Shown here piece after piece: positions 14,124-19,903 of a stretch of 19,903 bases of DNA. Location of the stretch: positions 1 through 19,903 of the forward strand of contig DBQX01000013.1 of the NCBI GenBank assembly GCA_002305415.1, given 5' to 3'. The stretch comes from Actinomycetales bacterium UBA1383. GTDB lineage: Bacteria > Actinomycetota > Actinomycetes > Actinomycetales > Actinomycetaceae. A program made the position numbers and the translations under genes. Below the pieces are notes generated by a model. The model was not told the origin of the DNA. It did not search any database and saw only the letters and a program-made list of their open reading frames with translations. Position 1 is the first letter of the stretch. Each line of letters opens with the position of its first letter.

Positions 14124-14489
14124 ATGGTCGACCTCGTCTACGGGAAGCTCCTCCTCCCGGTCGTGGGCGCGGCGTGCGAAACCTCCGCCCCCGAGGGCCT
14201 TGGGATCGCCGAGTCCGAGCGCCTCGCTGCGCTGCTCAAGGCCCTGGCGGACCCGGTCCGCCTGCGGCTGTTCTCCCGCATCGCGGCCGCCACCGACTCG
14301 GTGTGCGTCTGCGACATCCAGAACGTCGGAGTGGCGCAATCCACCGTCTCCCACCACCTCCGCAAGCTCCGCGAGGCCGGCCTTATCGAGAGCGAGCGGC
14401 GCGGCTCCTGGGTGCACTACCGGGCAGTCCCGGGCGGACTCGCAGGCCTGCGTACCGTGGTGGACCTCGAGTCCCAACCGGTCAGCTGA
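14124..14489 (+). CDS. arsR: ArsR-family arsenic-responsive repressor (arsR1)
   Basis: A 121-residue winged-helix repressor. The HTH region is GVAQSTVSHHLRKLREAGLIESERRG (69-94), with the sensing site C61-V-C63-D typical of the ELCVCDL motif and a further Cys, C18, in the N-terminal arm. This gives three candidate arsenite ligands, comparable to the three-Cys sites of Corynebacterium ArsR proteins. There is no Shine-Dalgarno sequence before ATG 14124, and a -10-like hexamer ends 6 nt upstream, so a leaderless mRNA is likely. It is divergent from arsM and probably represses both itself and the arsM operon through the dyad between them. It converges with the second ars operon. Confidence 0.94.
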   Translation: MVDLVYGKLLLPVVGAACETSAPEGLGIAESERLAALLKALADPVRLRLFSRIAAATDSVCVCDIQNVGVAQSTVSHHLRKLREAGLIESERRGSWVHYRAVPGGLAGLRTVVDLESQPVS

Positions 14490-14508
14490 GTCCGTTTTCA
14501 CGCGGACT
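14489..14508. terminator. Shared hairpin between convergent ars operons
   Basis: AGTCCG, loop TTTTCACG, CGGACT: a perfect 6-bp stem that spans the 8-nt gap between the stops of arsR1 and the thioredoxin-like gene. It is usable from both strands. There is no long T-run. Confidence 0.5.
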
Positions 14509-14737
14509 GCCGGATCAGCGCCTTGACCTCGTCCTTCTTCGGCACCCGGCCGGAGACCACCACCACGCCGTTCACCACGAGCCCGGGGGTGCGCAGGATC
14601 CCCCAGGAGGCGATCGCGGCGTAGTCCGTGACCTTCTCGATCTCGGCGTCGAGCCCCAGTTCCGCCACCGCCTCGCGGGTGGTGCGCTCGAGGGTGACGC
14701 AGTTCTTGCAGCCGGGTCCGAGGACCTTGATCTCCAC
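14498..14737 (-). CDS. Small thioredoxin-like (redox-active disulfide) protein
   Basis: A 79-residue protein of the minimal thioredoxin-like type found beside PF03773 permeases (TIGR00412-like). It begins MEIKVLGPGCKNC, with active site C10-K-N-C13, and has the cis-Pro region RTPGLVVNG (49-57). It is much shorter than true thioredoxin. The GTG start at 14737 is chosen because AGGAGG, which also overlaps the permease stop, lies 5-6 nt before it. It is the last gene of the arsR2-permease operon and likely acts with the permease in the cytoplasm, perhaps by handing over or reducing a metal-bound substrate. That role is inferred from the neighbourhood alone. Confidence 0.88.
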   Translation of the reverse strand: MEIKVLGPGCKNCVTLERTTREAVAELGLDAEIEKVTDYAAIASWGILRTPGLVVNGVVVVSGRVPKKDEVKALIRQSA

Positions 14738-14746
14738 GAAAGCCTC

Positions 14747-15757
14747 CTAGGCGAACAGGTTGAAGGTGAATCCGATGAGGATGATCGCGGCGGTGACCGC
14801 CCCGAAGTAGATCGCCAGCAGCCGCGGCCTGAGTACCTGCTTCAGCAGGATGAACTCGGGGAGCGAGAGCGCCACGGTGGCCATCATGAAGCTCATCACG
14901 GTCCCGATGGCCATGCCCTTGTCATGCAACGCCTCGGCGATGGGGATGACGCCCGCGGCGTTGGCGTAGAGCGGCACGCCCGCGAGCGTGGCGACGACGA
15001 CGGCGAGCGGGTTGCCCGGCCCGGCGTGGGCCGCGAAGAAGTCCGCCGGCACCCACCCGTGGATCGCCGCTCCGACGCCCACGCCCAGGATGACCCACTT
15101 CCACACGCGCCCGAGGATCTCGGCGGTCTCCTCCCGCGCGGCCCGAACGCGCTCGGCCAGCGTGATCCGGTGCCCGTCCCGGTGCAGCGCGGCGGTGGGC
15201 GTCGCGAACACGAAGTCCTGCACCTGGTCCTCGAGGCGGAACCGGGACAGGAGGCCGCCGATCGCCGTCGCCATCGCCAGCCCGGCGACGACGTAGCCCG
15301 CCGTCCAGCCCCAGCCGAAGGAGCCGCCGAGCATCACGACGGCCACCTCGTTGATCAGCGGGGAGGCGACCAGGAACGTGAGGGTGACGGCCAGCGGGAT
15401 CCCGGCGGCGACGAACCCGATGAACAGCGGGATCGAGGAGCAGGAACAGAACGGCGTGATCGCGCCGAACAGCGCCGCGAGCCCCAGGGCCACGGGCAGG
15501 GGCCGCCCCGCCAGCCACACCCGCACCGACTCCGGGCGCACCGCCGTCCGTAGCATCCCGATCACGAAGATCATCCCCACCAGGAGCAGCAGGATCTTGC
15601 CGGTGTCGTACAGGAAGAAGTGCAGCGCCCCCCAGAGGCGCGACTCCCGGTCCACGCCGAGCACGCCGTCGAACAGCCGGTCCCAGAGCACGCCGTTCGC
15701 GGCATACAGTCCCGCCCACGCCAGCGCCGCGAGGCCGAGCCGCGCGAGAAGGGGCAT
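14747..15757 (-). CDS. Permease of the PF03773 (DUF318 / ArsP-like) family
   Basis: A 336-residue membrane protein with about eight hydrophobic spans. The family signature is clear at about residues 101-112: TPFCSCSSIPLF, with a CxC pair in a membrane-associated loop. A second half has the related GVPLYANAAGVIPI motif. Relatives include ArsP, which exports trivalent organoarsenicals, and YraQ-like proteins of unknown substrate; which applies is not decided here. ATG 15757 begins the first clear membrane span, though its GAGG is very close. A GTG at 15817 that overlaps the arsR2 stop would add 20 residues and is an alternative. It is followed after 9 nt by the thioredoxin-like gene and preceded by arsR2. 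Confidence 0.9.
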   Translation of the reverse strand: MPLLARLGLAALAWAGLYAANGVLWDRLFDGVLGVDRESRLWGALHFFLYDTGKILLLLVGMIFVIGMLRTAVRPESVRVWLAGRPLPVALGLAALFGAITPFCSCSSIPLFIGFVAAGIPLAVTLTFLVASPLINEVAVVMLGGSFGWGWTAGYVVAGLAMATAIGGLLSRFRLEDQVQDFVFATPTAALHRDGHRITLAERVRAAREETAEILGRVWKWVILGVGVGAAIHGWVPADFFAAHAGPGNPLAVVVATLAGVPLYANAAGVIPIAEALHDKGMAIGTVMSFMMATVALSLPEFILLKQVLRPRLLAIYFGAVTAAIILIGFTFNLFA

Positions 15758-15809
15758 CCTCGACGCCGTGCTGCTCCCGCGCGGCGTCGTCCCCGTCCCC
15801 GCGCGTCCC

Positions 15810-16160
15810 TCACGCACGGCACGCCGCCCGGACGGGAACGGTGCCGGCCGACGACGCGGCCGTCGGCAGTGCCGCGACGAGGCGGGCGTGGACATCGGGG
15901 GCGAGGACGTAGTCAACCCAGCGACCCCGCCGTGTGCCGACCACCAGCCCGGCCTCCCGCAGCACCCGCAGATGGTAGCTGAGCAGGTTCGGCGCGATGG
16001 GCACCGCCTCCTGCAGCACGCACACGCACTGGCAGCCCTGCGCCGCGAGAGTGGCGAGGATGCGCCACCGCACCGGGTCGGCCACCACCTCGAGCAGCTC
16101 ACCGGCCGGCGGCGAGTCCGGCCCCGCCGGCAGCGTCGACGGGCGCGACACTTCAAGCAT
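15810..16160 (-). CDS. ArsR-family repressor of the permease operon (arsR2)
   Basis: A 116-residue winged-helix regulator, distinct from arsR1. The HTH segment is IAPNLLSYHLRVLREAGLVVGTRRG (55-79). The candidate sensor site is C43-Q-C45-V-C47 in the third helix, with a further C114 near the C-terminus. The richer CQCVC motif suggests a different thiol ligand set from arsR1. The ATG at 16160 lies inside an inverted repeat, and TAACAT ends 7 nt upstream; there is no ribosome site, so a leaderless start is probable. The longer open frame is shadow of the divergent SRAP gene. It heads the permease and thioredoxin-like operon, which it most likely represses. The inducer (arsenite, methylarsenite or another metal) is not known. 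Confidence 0.9.
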   Translation of the reverse strand: MLEVSRPSTLPAGPDSPPAGELLEVVADPVRWRILATLAAQGCQCVCVLQEAVPIAPNLLSYHLRVLREAGLVVGTRRGRWVDYVLAPDVHARLVAALPTAASSAGTVPVRAACRA

Positions 16161-16168
16161 GATTGAAA
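16151..16168. promoter_or_regulatory. ArsR2 operator over the start codon
   Basis: TTCAA-GCATGA-TTGAA (16153-16168) has perfect 5-bp arms and a 6-nt spacer, a common ArsR/SmtB site form. The arsR2 ATG (16160-16158) lies in the spacer. TAACAT (16173-16168, minus strand) is the likely -10. A bound repressor would cover the transcript start. The site differs in sequence from the arsR1 dyad. Confidence 0.65.
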
Positions 16169-16241
16169 TGTTAGGAGGCGGGGCACCGCAATGCTGGGGA
16201 CGATGGTCCCGCTGACGGTGTCGTGGGGGACACTGGAGGAC

Positions 16242-17012
16242 ATGTGCGGCCGCTACGCCTCCTTCCGGTCGGATACCGACCTCGTCTCCGCCTTCTCCGT
16301 GGCTGAGGTCGTGACGCCGGACCGGCCGCCGTCGTGGAACGTCGCGCCGCAGCAGGACGTCCGCGTCATCCTGGACCGGGCGCCCCGGGACAAACCCGCG
16401 GCGAAGGTCCGGCAACTGCGCACCGCGCGCTGGGGGCTCGTCCCGGCCTGGGCCACCGACCCGGCGATCGGGAACCGCTTGATCAACGCCCGCTCGGAGA
16501 CCGTCCTGACGAAGCCCGCGTTCCGCGACTCCGCCCACCGCCACCGGCTCATCCTCCCCGCCGACGGCTACTTCGAGTGGCAGCCCCTCGACGAGGCGGG
16601 GCGGCGGAAGCAGCCGTGGTACCTCACCGACCCCGACGGCGCCCCCCTCGCCTTCGCCGGCCTGTACGCCTGGCACCACAACCCCGACCTCCCCAGGGAC
16701 GACCCCGCCGCCTGGCTGTGGAGCTGCACCATCCTCACCACCCGTGCCTCCGACGCGCTGGGGCACGTCCACGACCGCTGCCCCGTCATCGTTCCCGCCG
16801 CCCTGCTCGACGACTGGCTCGACCCCGCCCTGACAGGTCCCGACGACGTCCGCTCCCTGCTGGCCGCCATGCCCGAGCCGCGCCTCACCCCCCGTCCGGT
16901 GGGCCGCGCCGTCGGGAACGTCCGCAACGACGGACCACAGCTGATCGAACCGGTGGAGGTGCCCGACCATCGCGCGGATGGCGGGGAGGCGGCCGGTCCC
17001 GCCCGGCGCTAG
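16242..17012 (+). CDS. SOS response-associated peptidase family protein (SRAP; YedK/HMCES type)
   Basis: A 256-residue SRAP protein that shields abasic sites in single-stranded DNA by forming a thiazolidine crosslink through Cys2 after Met removal. The key residues are seen: Met-Cys2-Gly-Arg at the start, N82-A-R84-S-E86 (INARSET), E112 in YFEWQ and H177 in VHDRCPV. ATG 16242 is fixed by the need for Cys at position 2 and by GGAGG just upstream. It is divergent from arsR2 across 81 nt and convergent with the alkyltransferase gene, 3 nt away. No SOS box is visible before it. Family and mechanism are well supported. Confidence 0.96.
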   Translation: MCGRYASFRSDTDLVSAFSVAEVVTPDRPPSWNVAPQQDVRVILDRAPRDKPAAKVRQLRTARWGLVPAWATDPAIGNRLINARSETVLTKPAFRDSAHRHRLILPADGYFEWQPLDEAGRRKQPWYLTDPDGAPLAFAGLYAWHHNPDLPRDDPAAWLWSCTILTTRASDALGHVHDRCPVIVPAALLDDWLDPALTGPDDVRSLLAAMPEPRLTPRPVGRAVGNVRNDGPQLIEPVEVPDHRADGGEAAGPARR

Positions 17013-17015
17013 GCG

Positions 17016-17537
17016 TCAGCCACCTTCGAGCGCGAGGAGCGCCCGCTTCGCCTCCAGGCCGCCGCGGTAGCCGCCGAGGCCGCCGTCGGCCCGGAGCACC
17101 CGGTGACACGGCACCACCACCGGGAGCGGGTTCGTGGCGCAGGCCCTCCCGACGGCGCGCACGGCCCGGGGATTGCCGACCCGCGCCGCCACCTCGGCGT
17201 AGGAGCGGGTGTGCCCGGGTTCGATCCGGAGCAGCTCGCGCTGGACCGCCTCCTGGAAGCCGCCGGAGAGGGTGAGGTCGAGGGGCAGGTCGAACCGGGT
17301 GCGGGTGCCCGCGAAGTACTCCCCCAGCTGGCGGATCGCGTCGTCGAGTCCCGCGGGACCGGGCAGGCCGGGTGGCCCGAGCCGCGTGGCGAGGGCGCCG
17401 CGCACCGTGTCGAAGTCCTCGGACTCGAAGGCGATCCGCACGATCCCGCGGGCAGTGGCCGCGACCAGCAGCGGCCCGATCGGGGTGTCGAGGGTGGTGT
17501 GCGCGAACCCCGCCGCTGTGACCCGCCCGTCCATCAT
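17016..17537 (-). CDS. ogt: Methylated-DNA--protein-cysteine S-methyltransferase (Ogt/MGMT)
   Basis: A 173-residue O6-alkylguanine-DNA alkyltransferase that transfers the alkyl group to its own cysteine. The active site is PCHRV with C144. The DNA-binding helix region is SYAEVAARVGNPRAVRAVGRACATNP (112-137), with the Arg finger in it, and the conserved GGLGGYRGGLEAKRALLALEG follows. The N-terminal domain (1-85) is complete, so the length is normal. An ATG at 17537 is preceded at 6 nt by TACGGT and has no ribosome site; ATG 17534 is also possible. It is divergent from the AI-2E-family gene with 45 nt between and ends 3 nt from the SRAP gene, so two repair proteins for damaged bases are adjacent. 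Confidence 0.96.
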   Translation of the reverse strand: MMDGRVTAAGFAHTTLDTPIGPLLVAATARGIVRIAFESEDFDTVRGALATRLGPPGLPGPAGLDDAIRQLGEYFAGTRTRFDLPLDLTLSGGFQEAVQRELLRIEPGHTRSYAEVAARVGNPRAVRAVGRACATNPLPVVVPCHRVLRADGGLGGYRGGLEAKRALLALEGG

Positions 17538-17582
17538 GTCGGAACCGTATGGCACGATCAGGGCGGAAGGGAAGGAGGGCGC

Positions 17583-18752
17583 ATGCGCGCGAACGATCGC
17601 CGCGCCACCCGGCAGGACGTCACGCGGGTGGTGCTCGATCCGGGCAACATCTGGCGAGTCGGGCTGGTGGTCATCGGGCTGATCGTGCTGTTCGCGGTGG
17701 GCCGGTTCGTCCTCTCGGAGGGCCGCTCCCTCCTCTTCACCGTGGTGATGGCATGGTTCGGTTCCCTCGCGATGGAACCGGCGGTGAGCCGGCTGGCGCG
17801 CCGGATGCCGCGCGGGGCGGCCACCGGGGTGGTGCTCCTCAGCGTGGTCCTGTTCCTGGTGGTGTTCTTCTCCCTGTTCGGGCAGCTGATCGTCGAGCAG
17901 GTCGCGGGCCTGGTGCGCAGCATCCCGGACCTGGCGAAGAACGGCCTCATCTGGGTGAACGACCGCTTCGGCACCGACTACGCGTACGAGGACATCTGGC
18001 TGACCCTCCAGGCCAACCTGGAGCGCGTGGCGGAGATGGCGAGCCAGCTCGCCGGTGGGGTGCTGGCGGTGCTGGGGTCGATCGCCGGCGCCGTGGCCAG
18101 CTTCTTCGTGTTCGCGCTCCTGCTGTTCTACCTCTCGGCCGACGGGCCGAAGCTGCGGCGCTGGATCGCCTCCCTCTTCCCGCCCCCCATCCAGGAGAAG
18201 ACGGTCGTCGTCTGGGACACGATGGCGGAGAAGACGGGCCGCTACGTCAGCGCCCGGCTCATCCTCGCCGCCGTGAACGCCACCGCCACAGGCATCGTGT
18301 TCCTGGCGCTCGGACTGCCGTCCTGGCTGGCGCTCGCGCTGTGGACCGGCATGGTGGCCCAGTTCGTGCCCGCGATCGGCACCTACATCTCGATCGTGCT
18401 GCCCACGCTGGTGGGGCTGCTCAGTCCCAACCCGTGGCTGGGGGTGATGGTCGTGGGCTGGGGCATCCTCTACCAGCAGATCGAGAACCTCACGATCGAG
18501 CCGCGCATCAGCGCCCGCGCCGTGAACGTCCACCCGGCGGTGAGCTTCGCCTCGGTGATCGCCGGCACCGCGATGTTCGGGGTGGCGGGCGCGCTGCTCG
18601 CGATCCCGGTGGTGGCGATGCTGCTCACCCTCCTCGACCTCTACCGCACCCGCTACGACCTGCTGCCCGAGTTCGAACTTGAGGCCCGCGAGGGCGCCAC
18701 GGACGACGTCGGCGCCGCGGGAGCCCGGGTGGCGGAATCCGGCGGTCCGTGA
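17583..18752 (+). CDS. AI-2E family transporter
   Basis: A 389-residue membrane protein of the PF01594 family (YdiK/PerM/TqsA-like). Two spans near the N-terminus (about 26-60) are followed by a third at about 80-103, a soluble segment (105-155), and a set of C-terminal spans. Family marks include the ALLLFYLSADG region (179-189), GLPSWLALALWTGMVAQFVPAIGTYIS (245-271), and the conserved GWGILYQQIENLTIEPRIS (299-317) with VHPAVSFASVIAGTAMFGVAGALLAIPV after it. Despite the name, the substrate is unknown in most members; some are Na+/H+ antiporters. AAGGAGGG lies before ATG 17583, which is why the long upstream open frame (antisense to ogt) is not used. It stops 6 nt from the convergent nadC stop. 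Confidence 0.92.
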   Translation: MRANDRRATRQDVTRVVLDPGNIWRVGLVVIGLIVLFAVGRFVLSEGRSLLFTVVMAWFGSLAMEPAVSRLARRMPRGAATGVVLLSVVLFLVVFFSLFGQLIVEQVAGLVRSIPDLAKNGLIWVNDRFGTDYAYEDIWLTLQANLERVAEMASQLAGGVLAVLGSIAGAVASFFVFALLLFYLSADGPKLRRWIASLFPPPIQEKTVVVWDTMAEKTGRYVSARLILAAVNATATGIVFLALGLPSWLALALWTGMVAQFVPAIGTYISIVLPTLVGLLSPNPWLGVMVVGWGILYQQIENLTIEPRISARAVNVHPAVSFASVIAGTAMFGVAGALLAIPVVAMLLTLLDLYRTRYDLLPEFELEAREGATDDVGAAGARVAESGGP

Positions 18753-18758
18753 CTCACC

Positions 18759-19613
18759 TCACGCGTCGAGGCCCAGGTCCAGGACCGGCGCCGAGTGCGT
18801 GATCCATCCGGCGGAGATGAGGTCCACCCCCGCGGCGGCGATCCCGGGAGCGGTCTGGGCGGTGACGCGCCCGGAGGCCTCCGTGACGAGCCGGCCGTCC
18901 ACCATCGCGACGGCCTCGCGGAGCACGTCGGGCCCCATGTTGTCCAGCAGCACCACGCGGCACGCCGCCACCAGGTCCGGCTCGGCGAGCACCGCTGCGA
19001 GTTGCGCGAGCGTGTCCACCTCGAACTCGATCGAGACGAGGTGACCCACGTTCGCGCGCGCCCGGCGGATCGCCTCGGGGAGGCTGCCCGCCACGGCGAC
19101 GTGGTTGTCCTTGATCAGCACGGCGTCGTACAGCCCGAACCGGTGGTTCACGCCGCCGCCGGCCCGCACCGCCGCCTTCTCCAGCGCCCGCAGCCCGGGC
19201 GTGGTCTTCCGGGTGCACGCGATCCGGGTGTTCGTGTGGGCGACGGCGGCCACCAGCCCGGCCGTCGCCGTCGCCACGCCGCTGAGGTGGCCGAGCAGGT
19301 TGAGCGCCACCCGCTCGCCCGTCAGGAGCGCCCGGGTGGGCCCGGCCACCTCGGCGACGACGTCGCCCGGCTCCACGCGCGCGCCCTCGCCGCGCGCCAC
19401 GTCCACCCGGACCTCGGCGTCGAGGAGCTGCCACGCCAGCCGCGCGGACTCGACGCCGGAGACGACTCCCGCCTGGCGCGCCACCACCCGGAAGGTGGAG
19501 CGGTGGCCAGCGGGGATGATCGCGGTGGTGGTGAGGTCGCCCGCGCCGCCGAGGTCCTCGGCGAGAGCGGTGCGCACGAGCGGTTCGAGGAGTGCGGGCG
19601 GCAGGGTGGTCAC
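18759..19613 (-). CDS. nadC: Nicotinate-nucleotide pyrophosphorylase (quinolinate phosphoribosyltransferase)
   Basis: A 284-residue NadC that makes nicotinate mononucleotide from quinolinate and PRPP in de novo NAD synthesis. Substrate residues are seen in R135-K136 (ACTRKTTPG), H157-R158 (GGVNHRFG), K168 and H171 (DAVLIKDNH), and E196/E198 (SIEFEVD). The C-terminal glycine-rich phosphate-binding region TEASGRV and GVDLISAGWITHS are intact. The GTG at 19613 is chosen because AGGAGG lies 5 nt before it; the in-frame extension would run into nadB. It follows nadB after 11 nt, the common nadABC order, and converges with the AI-2E-family gene, where a small dyad centred between the stops (18748-18763) may be a weak terminator. 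Confidence 0.96.
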   Translation of the reverse strand: MTTLPPALLEPLVRTALAEDLGGAGDLTTTAIIPAGHRSTFRVVARQAGVVSGVESARLAWQLLDAEVRVDVARGEGARVEPGDVVAEVAGPTRALLTGERVALNLLGHLSGVATATAGLVAAVAHTNTRIACTRKTTPGLRALEKAAVRAGGGVNHRFGLYDAVLIKDNHVAVAGSLPEAIRRARANVGHLVSIEFEVDTLAQLAAVLAEPDLVAACRVVLLDNMGPDVLREAVAMVDGRLVTEASGRVTAQTAPGIAAAGVDLISAGWITHSAPVLDLGLDA

Positions 19614-19624
19614 TCCATCCTCCT

Positions 19625-19903
19625 TCAGGCCAGGACGTCGCTGAGCAGCAGGTCGCCGATGACGAACGTCTGGTGCTCCGCCGGCCGCGGCTCGGGGAAA
19701 TCGACGCGGGTGTGGGCTCCACGGGACTCCTCCCGGCGCAGCGCCGACCACGCGATGGCGAGCGCCGCGAGGGTCGCGGTGGGGACCGCGTCGAAACGGC
19801 CGCCGTCACCGGGCCGCGCACCGGCGAGCCGCACCCAGTCCGCCACCTCGTCCTGCCACTGCGCGACGAGTGGCGCGAGGGTCGCGCCGTCGCGCAGCAC
19901 GCC
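19625..19903 (-). CDS. nadB: L-aspartate oxidase NadB, C-terminal 92 residues (cut by window edge)
   Basis: The reading frame is open to the right edge and ends at a TGA at 19627-19625. It shows the C-terminal helical domain of the succinate dehydrogenase/fumarate reductase flavoprotein family, ending with LRREESRGAHTRVDFPEP and then VIGDLLL. That Arg-Glu-Glu-Ser-Arg-Gly-Ala-His stretch is characteristic of NadB. NadB oxidises L-aspartate to iminoaspartate, which NadA condenses to quinolinate for NadC. It lies 11 nt before nadC, so the two are cotranscribed and nadA is expected just outside the window. The FAD domain is not visible. Confidence 0.92.
   Translation of the reverse strand, partial: GVLRDGATLAPLVAQWQDEVADWVRLAGARPGDGGRFDAVPTATLAALAIAWSALRREESRGAHTRVDFPEPRPAEHQTFVIGDLLLSDVLA

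Noticed and set aside
13268..15553. 761-residue plus-strand open frame spanning arsM, arsR1 and the permease
   Set aside because: It crosses several firmly identified genes in other frames and has no motif; shadow frame.
16197..16233. Two small inverted repeats (16197-16210, 16218-16233) before the SRAP gene as regulatory sites
   Set aside because: Five-base arms occur often by chance in DNA of this composition, and neither matches an SOS box.
1..19903. CRISPR array, tRNA/rRNA genes, transposase, integrase or attachment site
   Set aside because: No regularly spaced repeats, no RNA gene signatures and no mobile-element proteins were found on reading both strands; the arsenic region has no visible boundaries of transfer.

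Overview
The window is a very GC-rich, tightly packed chromosomal segment from an actinobacterium. Several genes point that way: a DUF222/13E12-type HNH protein behind a mycobacterial/Bacillus-type LexA box, DUF5302 and DUF427 proteins, a CXXCH-type NrfA, actinobacterial ArsC forms, and several genes whose start codon sits 6-7 nt after a -10-like hexamer (leaderless style). I would guess Micrococcales, but the sequence alone does not fix the family. No tRNA, rRNA, insertion sequence, integrase or CRISPR array is visible. No gene-free stretch exceeds 300 bases; the longest gap is 9810-10019.

Layout. (1) 1-2966: a HEAT-repeat protein cut by the window edge, a divergent DUF222-HNH gene with a perfect SOS box, and a cysteine-rich (YkgJ-like) protein ending in pentapeptide repeats. 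(2) 2988-9809, all on the minus strand: a dissimilatory nitrite-to-ammonia cassette. In transcription order it holds a NarL/LuxR-type response regulator, nrfH, nrfA, a TPR membrane protein, resB, ccsA and a TlpA/ResA-like thioredoxin. The enzyme pair and the system II machinery that attaches its haems are adjacent. (3) 10020-11030, plus strand: a VOC-family protein, DUF5302 and DUF427. (4) 11035-16160: an arsenic region with two regulons. Regulon one is arsR1 divergent from arsM, acr3, an N-terminally extended arsC and a second arsC. Regulon two is arsR2, a PF03773-type permease and a small GCKNC thioredoxin-like protein. The two converge on a shared hairpin. (5) 16242-17537: two convergent DNA-repair genes, a SRAP/HMCES-type abasic-site protein and an O6-alkylguanine-DNA alkyltransferase. 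(6) 17583-19903: an AI-2E-family transporter, then nadC and the 3' end of nadB (NAD biosynthesis), which continue past the right edge.

How the parts fit. NrfH would pass quinol electrons to NrfA outside the membrane, and CcsA/ResB plus the thioredoxin would mature their c-type haems. NrfA carries five ordinary CXXCH sites and no CXXCK, so a general haem synthase should suffice. In the arsenic region arsenate would be reduced by ArsC, arsenite exported by Acr3 or methylated by ArsM, and the permease may export a methylated or other thiophilic species. Most genes belong to known families. The less routine observations are the regulatory sites, the CXXCH NrfA cassette, a six-codon bridging ORF before resB, and the second ars regulon with its permease and thioredoxin.
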